Shown: one piece after another, positions 39,186-51,570 of the stretch
Numbering within the stretch: the stretch's first letter is position 1
Layout of the letters: every line of letters starts with the position of its first letter
From: Haematococcus lacustris
Taxonomy: Eukaryota; Chlorophyta; Chlorophyceae; Chlamydomonadales; Haematococcaceae
Assembly (NCBI GenBank): GCA_030144725.1
Contig: JASKMD010000001.1
Span: forward strand, 153,501-217,500
DNA: 64,000 bases
Direction: 5' to 3'
Program-made: the position numbers and the translations under genes
Notes under the pieces: model-generated
What the model was told of the DNA's origin: nothing
What the model saw: only the letters and a program-made list of their open reading frames with translations
The model's database searches: none

Positions 39186-41862
39186 GAGCGGCTCCACGAG
39201 GAGGTGCAGGCCAGCCAGCCGCCCCGCTGGCTGAACACCTCTGCCAGGGCGGCAGTGGCCAGGGCTCACCTCGTGCGGCAGCTGGTGCGGGTGGAGCGAG
39301 AGGGGGAGGCTGAGGTGCAGGCTGCGCAGCACCTGGGAGAGGCTTCAGCCCGGGCGGGTGTGGGGGCGAGGGAGCAGGGGGCCCAGCAGTCCCTGCTGGC
39401 CAGCGCAGTCCTCGACCAGTACTATGGCGACCGCTCCTCTTTATACTTTTACCATCGCGATCAGCCTGCGCACACCCCCACCCTCATCTCCTCTCTCCCG
39501 CTCCCTAGCCAGCCAGGTCAGCTAGCAGACCTCACCACGCCGGCCGGGGTGAAGGCAGCGTGCAAGGCTTTCCAGCAGCACTACTCAGCCGCCGAGCCCA
39601 CCGGAGTCTACGCAGCCAAGCCGATGGACACAGCTGCGCGCGTCACGCTGCTGGGCAGCCTCACCTCCCACCTCACCCCCACCCAGGCCAGGGCTGCCGA
39701 GGGCCCCACAAAACAATATGGCAGCCCTATGCTGTCAGAGGAGGAGCTGGGCCGGGCTCTGCAGGGCTGCGCGCACAGCAAGGCCCCGGGGCTAGATGGG
39801 CTGCCTTTGGAGGTCTATGACCGGTTGTGGGTGGAGCTGGGGCGGCCGCTGCGGGCTATGTTGCAAGAGGCCCTGACAGACACCGCTGACCCTGCCCCTC
39901 TGGCTGAGTTCCAAACAGGCATCATCACCCTCGTGCCCAAGGCTGGCAAGCCGAGGGACCAGGTGGCTGGCTACCGCCCCATCACGCTCCTCAACTGCGA
40001 CGGGCGCCTGGTGGCCAGGGCAGTGGAGGACCGGCTGCAGCTGCCCTTGGACCTGCTGGTGTCCCCCTCTCAGTCCGCCTGCATCCTAGGCAGGGACATC
40101 AACGACAGCGTGCAGTTCCACCTAGGCCTGCTGGAGTACCTGCAGCAGCGGGGCAGCCCAGCCTGGCTGTTGTTGCTGGACCTAGCGGGGGCCTTTGACA
40201 ACGTGTCCTGGGGCTTGCTCCAGGACACGATGGAGGCCATGGGGTTCTGCCGGGAGGGGCATGTGCGCTGGGCTTAGCTGCTGCACCGGGGGGCAGGAGC
40301 CAGGTGCTGGTCAACGGCCACCTCACCGACAGCTTTCCCCTTGCGTCGGGGCTGCTGCAGGGCAGCGTGGCCTCCCCGCTCTACTGGTGCATTGTGCTCT
40401 AGCCGCTGGTCAGCTACCTCAGCTCGCTCCAGCTGGCAGGCCGCATTAGCACCCCCACCATCCGCTCCAGCCCTCTGGCCATACACAGGGCCTCCCTGAC
40501 CCCCGCGCTCCCCTCCAAGGAGTATGCGGACGACCTCACCATCGTGGTGCTCGATCGGGTCAGAGACGGGCAGGTGGTAGTGGAGGCCCTGGGCCTGTTC
40601 CGCGCCGCTGGGGGCCCTGCGCTGAGCGTGAGCAAGAGCTCAGCCCTGCCGTGCGCCCAGCCGGAGCCTGGGCCGGGTAACCAGGAGGGCACGGGCCCCG
40701 AGGGGGCGGGGAGGAGAGGAAGGGGGGGTGACGGGGGGGAAGGGGGCGGGCAGGGGCAGGTGGGCGAGCTAGGGGGTGGGGCGGGGGAAGGTGGCGGGCA
40801 AGGGCCGCAGCAGGGCGGGCAGGAGCAGGGTGGGGGAGCAGGAGCCGGAGGTGGTCATCCCAGCTGTCCGAGTGGGGGTGCCCGTGCGCCACCTGGGGGT
40901 CCCTCTTGGGGCGGCCTCCTACGCTGCCACCAGCGAGGCCGCCTTCGGTGGGGCGGCCGCGGCCATGATGGCAGCCTCCCTCCCTTGGCGGCCCCAAGGC
41001 CTCAACCTCCTGGGGCGGGTGCAGGTGGCACAGCAGTGCCTGGCCTCCAAGTCCATCTACCAAATGGCTTTCGTGCAACCCTCCGCTCCTCCGGCGCAAG
41101 CCATGGCCTTGGCTGTCAACCGCTGTGTGGCAGCCTCAGACCTGCCCCAGGAGCGCAGCCCCAACAGCAGCCGCCTCTACCCCCGCAAGACCATCTGCGT
41201 GATGCCCCGGGGGGAGGGAGGGGGGGGGCTTCCCGACCTGGGGGTCACCAGCACGGCCATGCTGGCAAAGATGTTGGCCCAGTTCTGGTCGCCCCGGGTT
41301 CGTCCCTGGCAGCCTCGGACCCATAGCCTGCTGGCAGACCCCTCTCACGGCCTCAGCACGTGGATCATCAACGACCCCACCGCCCCCCCCCTCGCGAGGC
41401 ATCAGCCCGCGGCTGCAAGCTCACGTGGCGGCCCTGGCTGAGCTACAGCTGTTCCGTGCCGTGCCCCCGGCTAGCCAATCCTTCTTCTCGGTCCTGGCGG
41501 AGGCGCTGTGGTACAACGCGCAAGTCCGCTTGAACTCGGCAGCAAGGGAGGCGGCAACTGAGCGGGGTTGGACCCACGTCCGCCACGTGAGGGAGGCCCT
41601 CCACAGCCCCCAGCTGGAGGGGGAGGCCCGGTGGGTTGCTGACCTGGTCAGGGCTTGCCTACCCGAGCCCTGGCAGGGCATGGTGGACCGCCTACAACCA
41701 CCTCAGCCGGAGTGGGAGTGTTTGAGGGTTGGGCCAGGTGTGGGGTTTGTGTTGCGGCGCACCCCCATGCTCCAGCCCTCCCACTCGGTGGGCCCAAACA
41801 GCCACCTCTACCCCCTAGACCCCACAGGGCAAGCGGCCCTCGGGGCTCTCTGGGCGGAGGAG
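38568..41862 (+). mobile_element. LINE array unit 2 (3,295 bp)
   Basis: Same layout as unit 1. The C-terminal frame (38,130-39,185) ends at the shared TAG, and the RT frame (39,204-40,277) at the shared TAG. A further TAG lies at about 40,399 (GTGCTCTAG). An extra G in GGTGGGGGAGC near 40,832 shifts the glycine-rich linker. YADD is intact near 40,525. The C run near 41,388 has 9 C. Confidence 0.9.
39204..41441 (+). pseudogene. LINE reverse transcriptase, unit 2
   Basis: RT split at TAG 40,275-40,277 and again at about 40,399. Frames 40,544-41,326 and 40,776-41,441 hold the thumb and connection. INDSVQF replaces ISDSVQF. Confidence 0.85.
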
Positions 41863-44800
41863 GGGGCGGCCTGGGAGCCAGTTGCGGTGGACCGGCTCAA
41901 CAAGCCCAGCTATAGGCTGACCCCGGAGGAGCGAGCCACCCACCTCTGCCCTCTACCCGCCCAGCGTCATGTGGAGCAGGAGCAGGCTCAAGGGCAGGAG
42001 CAAGGAGAGGCCAAGGGGGGGGGCAGGGGAGGGGGGCGGGCAAGGGGGCGAGGCGGGGGTAGGGGGAGAGGGCGTGGAGGGGGGGAAGGGCTTAGAGGGA
42101 CAGGGGGCGGAGCGAATGGGCAGGCTGCCGACCCAGCTGAGGAGGGGCCGGGCACCTGGCCTAAGGAGGAGTGGCTCTTGGGCCCTTGGGCTCACCGGCA
42201 GCTGGACCCTCACGTGTGGGGCATGGGCATCACCACTCTGCTGGACTTGTCTGTCAAGCATGCCAGGGTGCGCCTCCACCAGCTCCAGCGCGTCAGTGCC
42301 GACCCCTCCTACCTACCAGGTGGGGGCCTGTGGCCTGCGCTGTGGGGCGTGCGCCCCCCCCGGGCAGCGGGAGACCCGGAGGTGACCACGGTGGCTGATG
42401 GGGCCCAGAGGGAGCTGGAGCACAAGTGGGAGGCCAGCGCGCAGCAGGTGGCAGGCCAGGGGGCAGCGGAAGAGCGGTAGGAGCGACTCCACGAGGAGGT
42501 GCAGGCCAGCCAGCCGCCCCGCTGGCTGAACACCTCTGCCAGGGCGGCAGTGGCCAGGGCTCACCTCGTGCGGCAGCTGGTGCGGGTGGAGCGAGAGGGG
42601 GAGGCTGAGGTGCAGGCGGCGCAGCACCTGGGAGAGGCTTCAGCCCGGGCGGGTGTGGGGGCGAGGGAGCAGGGGGCCCAGCAGTCCCTGCTGGCCAGCG
42701 CAGTCCTCGACCAGTACTATGGCGACCGCTCCTCTTTCTACTTTTACCATCGCGATCAGCCTGCGCACACCCCCACCCTCATCTCCTCTCTCCCGCTCCC
42801 TAGCCAGCCAGGTCAGCTAGCAGACCTCACCACGCCGGCCGGGGTGAAGGCAGCGTGCAAGGCTTTCCAGCAACACTACTCAGCCGCCGAGCCCACCGGA
42901 GTCTACGCAGCCAAGCCGATGGACACAGCTGCGCGCGTCACGCTGCTGGGCAGCCTCACCTCCCACCCCACCCCCACCCAGGCCAGGGCTGCCGAGGGCC
43001 CCACAAAACAATATGGCAGCCCTATGCTGTCAGAGGAGGAGCTGGGCCGGGCTCTGCAGGGCTGCGCGCACAGCAAGGCCCCGGGGCTAGATGGGCTGCC
43101 TTTGGAGGTCTCTGACCGGTTGTGGGTGGAGCTGGGGCGGCCGCTGCGGGCTACGTTGCAAGAGGCCCTGGCAGACACCGCTGACCCTGCCCCTCTGGCT
43201 GAGTTCCAGACAGGCATTATCACCCTCGTGCCCAAGGCTGGCAAGCCGAGGGACCAGGTGGCTGGCTACCGCCCCATCACGCTTCTCGACTGCGACGTGC
43301 GCCTGGTGGCCAGGGCAGTGGAGGACCGGCTGCAGCTGCCCTTGGACCTGCTGGTGTCCCCTTCTCAATCCGGGAGGGGCATGTGCGCTGGGCTCAGCTG
43401 CTGCACCGGGGGGCCAGGAGCCAGGTGCTGGTCAACGGCCACCTCACCGACAGCTTTCCCCTTGCGTCGGGGCTGCTGCAGGGCAGCGGGGCCTCCCCGC
43501 TCTACTTGTGCATTGTGCTCCAGCCGCTGGTCAGCTACCTCAGATCGCTCCAGCTGGCAGGCCGCATTAGCACCCCCACCATCCGCTCCAGCCCTCTGGC
43601 CATACATTGAGCCTCCCTGACCCCCGCGCTCCCCTCCAAGGAGTATGCGGGCGACCTCACCATCGTGGTGCTCGATCGGGTCAGAGACGGGAAGGTGGTA
43701 GTGGAGGCCCTGGGCCTGTTCCGCGCCGCTGGGGGCCCTGCGCTGAGCGTGAGCAAGAGCTCAGCCCTGCCGTGCGCCGAGCCAGAGCCTGGGCCGGGTA
43801 ACCAGGAGGGCACGGGCCCCGAGGGGGCGGGGAGGTGAGGAAGGGGGGGTGACGGGGGGGAAGGGGGCGGGCAGGGGCAGGTGGGCGAGCTAGGGGGTGG
43901 GGCGGGGGAAGGTGGCGGGCAAGGGCCGCAGCAGGGCGGGCAGGAGCAGGGTGGGGAGCAGGAGCCGGAGGTGGTCATCCCAGCTGTCCGAGTGGGGGTG
44001 CCCGTGCGCCACCTGGGGGTCCCTCTTGGGGCGGCCTCCTACACTGCCACCAGCGAGGCCGCCTTCGGTGGGGCGGCCGCGGCCATGATGGCAGCCTCCC
44101 TCCCTTGGCGGCCCCAAGGCCTCAACCTCCTGGGGCGGGTGCAGGTGGCACAACAGTGCCTGGCCTCCAAGTCCATCTACCAAATGGCTTTCGTGCAACC
44201 CTTCGCTCCTCCGGCGCAAGCCATGGCCTTGGCTGTCAACCGCTGTGTGGCAGCCTCAGACCTGCCCCAGGAGCGCAGCCCCAACAGCAGCCGCCTCTAC
44301 CCCAACAAGACCATCTGCGTGATGCCCCGGGGGGAGGGAGGGGGGGGGCTTCCCGACCTGGGGGTCACCAGCACGGCCATGCTGGCAAAGATGCTGGCCC
44401 AGTTCTGGTCGCCCCGGGTTCGTCCCTGGCAGCCTCGGACCCATAGCCTGCTGGCAGACCCCTCTCACGGCCTCAGCACGTGGATCATCAACGACCCCAC
44501 CGCCCCCCCCCTCGCGAGGCATCAGCCCGCGGCTGCAAGCTCACGTGGCGGCCCTGGCTGAGCTAAAGCTGTTCCGTGCCGTGCCCCCGGCTAGCCAATC
44601 CTTCTTCTCGGTCCTGGCGGAGGCGCTGTGGTACAACGCGCAAGTCCGCTTGAACCCGGCAGCAAGGGAGGCGGCAGCTGAGCGGGGTTGGACCCACGTC
44701 CGCCACGTGAGGGAGGCCCTCCACAGCCCCCAGCTGGAGGGGGAGGCCCGGTGGGCTGCTGACCTGGTCGGGGCTTGCCTACCCGAGCCCTGGCAGGGCA

Positions 44801-44982
44801 TGGTGGACCGCCTACAACCACCTCAGCCGGAGTGGGAGTGTTTGAAGGTTGGGCCAGGTGTGGGGTTTGTGTTGCGGCGCACCCCCATGCTCCAGCCCTC
44901 CCACTCGGTGGGCCCAAACAGCCACCTCTACCCCCTAGACCCCACAGGGCAAGCGGCCCTCGGGGCTCTCTGGGCGGAGGAG
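41863..44982 (+). mobile_element. LINE array unit 3 (3,120 bp, internal deletion)
   Basis: A 175-bp deletion at about 43,372 joins LVSPSQS directly to GRGMCAG and removes the motif-A block (LLLLDLAGAF). Motif C reads YAGD (about 43,644) in place of YADD. Around the deletion the unit carries variants of the unit 6-8 type (CTTCTCGACTGCGACGTG, GGGGGGCCAGG), while other parts are of the unit 1-5 type, so it is a mosaic. Confidence 0.9.
42499..44561 (+). pseudogene. LINE reverse transcriptase, unit 3 (motif A deleted, YAGD)
   Basis: Frames 42,499-43,620 and 43,881-44,561. Loss of the first catalytic Asp by deletion and of a second Asp by substitution makes the RT certainly inactive. A TGA at 43,618-43,620 and a further TGA near 43,837 add to the damage. 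Confidence 0.9.
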
Positions 44983-47900
44983 GGGGCGGCCTGGGAGCCA
45001 GTTGCGGTGGACCGGCTCAACAAGCCCAGCTATAGGCTGACCCCGGAGGAGCGAGCCACCCACCTCTGCCCTCTACCCGCCCAGCGTCATGTGGAGCAGG
45101 AGCAGGCTCAAGGGCAGGAGCAAGGAGAGGCCAAGGGGGGGGGCAGGGGAGGGGGGCGGGCAAGGGGGCGAGGCGGGGGTAGGGGGAGAGGGCGTGGAGG
45201 GGGGGAAGGGCTTAGAGGGACAGGGGGCGGAGCGAATGGGCAGGCTGCCGACCCAGCTGAGGAGGGGCCGGGCACCTGGCCTAAGGAGGAGTGGCTCTTG
45301 GGCCCTTGGGCTCACCGGCAGCTGGACCCTCACGTGTGGGGCATGGGCATCACCACTCTGCTGGACTTGTCTGTCAAGCATGCCAGGGTGCGCCTCCACC
45401 AGCTCCAGCGCGTCAGTGCCGACCCCTCCTACCTACCAGGTGGGGGCCTGTGGCCTGCGCTGTGGGGCGTGCGCCCCCCCCGGGCAGCGGGAGACCCGGA
45501 GGTGACCACGGTGGCTGATGGGGCCCTGAGGGAGCTGGAGCACAAGTGGGAGGCCAGCGCGCAGCAGGTGGCAGGCTAGGGGGCAGCGGAAGAGCGGTAG
45601 GAGCGGCTCCACGAGGAGGTGCAGGCCAGCCAGCCGCCCCGCTGGCTGAACACCTCTGCCAGGGCGGCAGTGGCCAGGGCTCACCTCGTGCGGCAGCTGG
45701 TGCGGGTGGAGCGAGAGGGGGAGGCTGAGGTGCAGGCGGCGCAGCACCTGGGAGAGGCTTCAGCCCGGGCGGGTGTGGGGGCGAGGGAGCAGGGGGCCCA
45801 GCAGGCCCTGCTGGCCAGCGCAGTCCTCGACCAGTACTATGGCGACCGCTCCTCTTTCTACTTTTACCATCGCGATCAGCCTGCGCACACCCCCACCCTC
45901 ATCTCCTCTCTCCCGCTCCCTAGCCAGCCAGGTCAGCTAGCAGACCTCACCACGCCGGCCGGGGTGAAGGCAGCGTGCAAGGCTTTCCAGCAACACTACT
46001 CAGCCGCCGAGCCCACCGGAGTCTACGCAGCCAAGCCGATGGACACAGCTGCGCGCGTCACGCTGCTGGGCAGCCTCACCTCCCACCTCACCCCCACCCA
46101 GGCCAGGGCTGCCGAGGGCCCCCCAAAACAATATGGCAGCCCTATGCTGTCAGAGGAGGAGCTGGGCCGGGCTCTGCAGGGCTGCGCGCACAGCAAGGCC
46201 CCGGGGCTAGATGGGCTGCCTTTGGAGGTCTATGACCGGTTGTGGGTGGAGCTGGGGCGGCCGCTGCGGGCTATGTTGCAAGAGGCCCTGGCAGACACCG
46301 CTGACCCTGCCCCTCTGGCTGAGTTCCAGACAGGCATCATCACCCTCGTGCCCAAGGCTGGCAAGCCGAGGGACCAGGTGGCTGGCTACCGCCCCATCAC
46401 GCTCCTCAACTGCGACGGGCGCCTGGTGGCCAGGGCAGTGGAGGACCGGCTGCAGCTGCCCTTGGACCTGCTGGTGTCCCCCTCTCAGTCCGCCTGCATC
46501 CTAGGCAGGGACATCAGCGACAGCGTGCAGTTCCACCTAGGCCTGCTGGAGTACCTGCAGCAGCGGGGCTGCCCAGCCTGGCTGTAGTTGCTGGACCTAG
46601 CGGGGGCCTTTGACAACGTGTCCTGGGGCTTGCTCCAGGACACGATGGAGGCCATGGGGTTCTGCCGGGAGGGGCATGTGCGCTGGGCTTAGCTGCTGCA
46701 CCGGGGGGCAGGAGCCAGGTGCTGGTCAACGGCCACCTCACCGACAGCTTTCCCCTTGCGTCGGGGCTGCTGCAGGGCAGCGGGGCCTCCCCGCTCTACT
46801 GGTGCAATGTGCTCCAGCCGCTGGTCAGCTACCTCAGCTCGCTCCAGCTGGCAGGCCGCATTAGCACCCCCACCATCCGCTCCAACCCTCTGGCCATACA
46901 CAGGGCCTCCCTGACCCCCGCGCTCCCCTCCAAGGAGTATGCGGACGACCTCACCATCGTGGTGCTCGATCGGGTCAGAGACGGGAAGGTGGTAGTGGAG
47001 GCCCTGGGCCTGTTCTGCGCCGCTGGGGGCCCTGCGCTGAGCGTGAGCAAGAGCTCAGCCCTGCCGTGCGCCCAGCCAGAGCCTGGGCCGGGTAACCAGG
47101 AGGGCACGGGCCCCGAGGGGGCGGGGAGGAGAGGAAGGGGGGGTGACGGGGGGGAAGGGGGCGGGCAGGGGCAGGTGGGCGAGCTATGGGGTGGGGCGGG
47201 GGAAGGTGGCGGGCAAGGGCAGCAGCAGGGCGGGCAGGAGCAGGGTGGGGAGCAGGAGCCGGAGGTGGTCATCCCAGCTGTCCGAGTGGGGGTGCCCGTG
47301 CGCCACCTGGGGGTCCCTCTTGGGGCGGCCTCCTACGCTGCCACCAGCGAGGCCGCCTTCGGTGGGGCGGCCGCGGCCATGATGGCAGCCTCCCTCCCTT
47401 GGCGGCCCCAAGGCCTCAACCTCCTGGGGCGGGTGCAGGTGGCACAGCAGTGCCTGGCCTCCAAGTCCATCTACCAAATGGCTTTCGTGCAACCCTCCGC
47501 TCCTCCGGCGCAAGCCATGGCCTTGGCTGTCAACCGCTGTGTGGCAGCCTCAGACCTGCCCCAAGAGCGCAGCCCCAACAGCAACCGCCTCTACCCCAGC
47601 AAGACCATCTGCGTGATGCCCCGGGGGGAGGGAGGGGGGGGGGCTTCCCGACCTGGGGGTCACCAGCACGGCCATGCTGGCAAAGATGCTGGCCCAGTTC
47701 TGGCCGCCCCGGGTTCGTCCTTGGCAGCCTCGGACCCATAGCCTGCTGCCAGACCCCTCTCACGGCCTCAGCACGTGGATCATCAACGACCCCACTGCCC
47801 CCCCCTCGCGAGGCATCAGCCCGTGGCTGCAAGCTCACGTGGCGGCCCTGGCTGAGCTTAAGTTGTTCCGTGCCGTGCCCCCGGCTAGCAAATCCTTCTT

Positions 47901-48276
47901 CTCAGTCCTGGCGGAGGCGTTGTGGTACAACGCGCAAGTCCGCTTGAACCCGGCAGCAAGGGAGGCGGCAGCTGAGCGGGGTTGGACCCACGTCCGCCAC
48001 GTGAGGGAGGCCCTCCACAGCCCCCAGCTGGAGGGGGAGGCCCGGTGGGCTGCTGACCTGGTCAGGGCTTGCCTACCCGAGCCCTGGCAGGGCATGGTGG
48101 ACCGCCTACAACCACCTCAGCCGGAGTGGGAGTGTTTGAGGGTTGGGCCAGGTGTGGGGTTTGTGTTGCGGCGCACCCCCATGCTCCAGCCCTCCCACTC
48201 GGTGGGCCCAAACGGCCACCTCTTACCCCTAGACCCCACAGGGCAAGCGGCCCTCGGGGCTCTCTGGGCGGAGGAG
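44983..48276 (+). mobile_element. LINE array unit 4 (3,294 bp)
   Basis: Carries an extra TAG at 45,577-45,579 before the shared TAG (45,598-45,600), TAG at 46,585-46,587 inside motif A (CPAWL then stop), and the shared TAG near 46,690. The G run at about 47,634 is 10 G (9 in units 1-3 and 6-8), which shifts the frame there instead of at the C run. Confidence 0.9.
45619..47741 (+). pseudogene. LINE reverse transcriptase, unit 4
   Basis: Frames 45,619-46,587 and 46,719-47,741. YADD is intact near 46,940, but three premature stops break the protein. Confidence 0.85.
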
Positions 48277-51200
48277 GGGGCGGCCTGGGAGCCAGCTGCG
48301 GTGGACCGGCTCAACAAGCCCAGCTACAGGCTGACCCCGGAGGAGCGAGCCACCCACCTCTGCCCTCTACCCGCCCAGCGTCATGTGGAGCAGGAGCAGG
48401 CTCAAGGGCAGGAGCAAGGAGAGGCCAAGGGGGGGGGCAGGGGAGGGGGGCGGGCAAGGGGGCGAGGCGGGGGTAGGGGGAGAGGGCGTGGAGGGGGGGA
48501 AGGGCTTAGAGGGACAGGGGGCGGAGCGAATGGGCAGGCTGCCGACCCAGCTGAGGAGGGGCCGGGCACCTGGCCTAAGGAGGAGTGGCTCTTGGGCCCT
48601 TGGGCTCACCGGCAGCTGGACCCTCACGTGTGGGGCATGGGCATCACCACTCTGCTGGACTTGTCTGTCAAGCATGCCAGGGTGCGCCTCCACCAGCTCC
48701 AGCGCGTCAGTGCCGACCCCTCCTACCTACCAGGTGGGGGCCTGTGGCCTGCGCTGTGGGGCGTGCGCCCCCCCCGGGCAGCGGGAGACCCGGAGGTGAC
48801 CACGGTGGCTGATGGGGCCCTGAGGGAGCTGGAGCACAAGTGGGAGGCCAGCGCGCAGCAGGTGGCAGGCCAGGGGGCAGCGGAAGAGCGGTAGGAGCGG
48901 CTCCACGAGGAGGTGCAGGCCAGCCAGCCGCCCCGCAGGCTGAACACCTCTGCCAGGGCGGCAGTGGCCAGGGCTCACCTCGTGCGGCAGCTGGTGCGGG
49001 TGGAGCGAGAGGAGGAGGCTGAGGTGCAGGCGGCGCAGCACCTGGGAGAGGCTTCAGCCCGGGCGGGTGTGGGGGCGAGGGAGCAGGGGGCCCAGCAGTC
49101 CCTGCTGGCCAGCGCAGTCCTCGACCAGTACTATGGCGACCGCTCCTCTTTCTACTTTTACCATCGCGATCAGCCTGCGCACACCCCCACCCTCATCTCC
49201 TCTCTCCCGCTCCCTAGCCAGCCAGGTCAGCTAGCAGACCTCACCACGCCGGCCGGGGTGAAGGCAGCGTGCAAGGCTTTCCAGCAGCACTACTCAGCCG
49301 CCGAGCCCACCGGAGTCTACGCAGCCAAGCCGATGGACACAGCTGCGCGCGTCACGCTGCTGGGCAGCCTCACCTCCCACCCCACCCCCACCCAGGCCAG
49401 GGCTGCCGAGGGCCCCACAAAACAATATGGCAGCCCTATGCTGTCAGAGGAGGAGCTGGGCCGGGCTCTGCAGGGCTGCGCGCACAGCAAGGCCCCGGGG
49501 CTAGATGGGCTGCCTTTGGAGGTCTATGACCGGCTGTGGGTGGAGCTGGGGCCGCCGCTGCGGGCTACGTTGCAAGAGGCCCTGGCAGACACCGCTGACC
49601 CTGCCCCTCTGGCTGAGTTCCAGACAGGCATCATCACCCTCGTGCCCAAGGCTGGCAAGCCGAGGGACCAGGTGGCTGGCTACCGCCCCATCACGCTCCT
49701 CAACTGCGACGGGCGCCTGGTGGCCAGGGCAGTGGAGGACCGGCTGCAGTTGCCCTTGGACCTGCTGGTGTCCCCCTCTCAGTCCGCCTGCATCCTAGGC
49801 AGGGACATCAGCGACAGCGTGCAGTTCCACCTAGGCCTGCTGGAGTACCTGCAGCAGCGGGGCAGCCCAGCCTGGCTGTTGTTGCTGGACCTAGCGGGGG
49901 CCTTTGACAACGTGTCCTGGGGCTTGCTCCAGGACACGATGGAGGCCATGGGGTTCTGCCGGGAGAGGCATGTGCGCTGGGCTTAGCTGCTGCACCGGGG
50001 GGCAGGAGCCAGGTGCTGGTCAACGGCCACCTCACCGACAGCTTTCCCCTTGCGTCGGGGCTGCTGCAGGGCAGCGGGGCCTCCCCGCTCTACTGGTGCA
50101 TTGTGCTCCAGCCGCTGGTCAGCTACCTCAGCTCGCTCCAGCTGGCAGGCCGCATTAGCACCCCCACCATCCGCTCCAGCCCTCTCGCCATACACAGGGC
50201 CTCCCTGATCCCCGCGCTCCCCTCCAAGGAGTATGCGGACGACCTCACCATCGTGGTGCTCGATCGGGTCAGAGACGGGAAGGTGGTAGTGGAGGCCCTG
50301 GGCCTGTTCCGCACCGCTGGGGGCCCTGCGCTGAGCGTGAGCAAGAGCTCAGCCCTGCCGTGCGCCCAGCCAGAGCCTGGGCCGGGTAACCAGGAGGGCA
50401 CGGGCCCCGAGGGGGCGGGGAGGAGAGGAAGGGGGGGTGACGGGGGGGAAGGGGGCGGGCAGGGGCAGGTGGGCGAGCTAGGGGGTGGGGCGGGGGAAGG
50501 TGGCGGGCAAGGGCAGCAGCAGGGCGGGCAGGAGCAGGGTGGGGAGCAGGAGCCGGAGGTGGTCATCCCAGCTGTCCGAGTGGGGGTGCCCGTGCGCCAC
50601 CTGGGGGTCCCTCTTGGGGCGGCCTCCTACGCTGCCACCAGCGAGGCCGCCTTCGGTGGGGCGGCCGCGGCCATGATGGCAGCCTCCCTCCCTTGGCGGC
50701 CCCAAGGCCTCAACCTCCTGGGGCGGGTGCAGGTGGCACAGCAGTGCCTGGCCTCCAAGTCCATCTACCAAATGGCTTTCGTGCAACCCTCCGCTCCTCC
50801 GGCGCAAGCCATGGCCTTGGCTGTCAACCGCTGTGTGGCAGCCTCAGACCTGCCCCAGGAGCGCAACCCCAACAGCAGCCGCCTCTACCCCAGCAAGACC
50901 ATCTGCGTGATGCCCCGGGGGGAGGGAGGGGGGGGGGCTTCCCGACCTGGGGGTCACCAGCACGGCCATGCTGGCAAAGATGCCGGCCCAGTTCTGGTCG
51001 CCCCGGGTTCGTCCCTGGCAGCCTCGGACCCATAGCCTGCTGGCAGACCCCTCTCACGGCCTCAGCACGTGGATCATCAACGACCCCACCGCCCCCCCCT
51101 CGCGAGGCATCAGCCCGCGGCTGCAAGCTCACGTGGCGGCCCTGGCTGAGCTCAAGCTGTTCCGTGCCGTGCCCCCGGCTAGCCAATCCTTCTTCTCGGT

Positions 51201-51570
51201 CCTGGCGGAGGCGCTGTGGTACAACGCGCAAGTCCGCTTGAACCCGGCAGCAAGGGAGGCGGCAGCTGAGCGGGGTTGGACCCACGTCCGCCACGTGAGG
51301 GAGGCCCTCCACAGCCCCCAGCTGGAGGGGGAGGCCCGGTGGGCTGCTGACCTGGTCAGGGCTTGCCTACCCGAGCCCTGGCAGGGCATGGTGGACCGCC
51401 TACAACCACCTCAGCCGGAGTGGGAGTGTTTGAGGGTTGGGCCAGGGGTGGGGTTTGTGTTGCGGCGCACCCCCATGCTCCAGCCCTCCCACTGGGTGGG
51501 CCCAAACGGCCACCTCTACCCCCTAGACCCCACAGGGCAAGCGGCCCTCGGGGCTCTCTGGGCGGAGGAG
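48277..51570 (+). mobile_element. LINE array unit 5 (3,294 bp)
   Basis: Shared TAGs at 48,892-48,894 and 49,984-49,986, and a 10-G run at about 50,928. Otherwise as unit 4 but without its extra stops. Frame 47,674-48,894 (C-terminal domain) crosses the unit 4/5 boundary. Confidence 0.9.
48913..51035 (+). pseudogene. LINE reverse transcriptase, unit 5
   Basis: Frames 48,913-49,986 and 50,013-51,035, with LLLLDLAGAFDNVSW and YADD present. Inactivated by the shared TAG and 1-base deletion. Confidence 0.85.
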
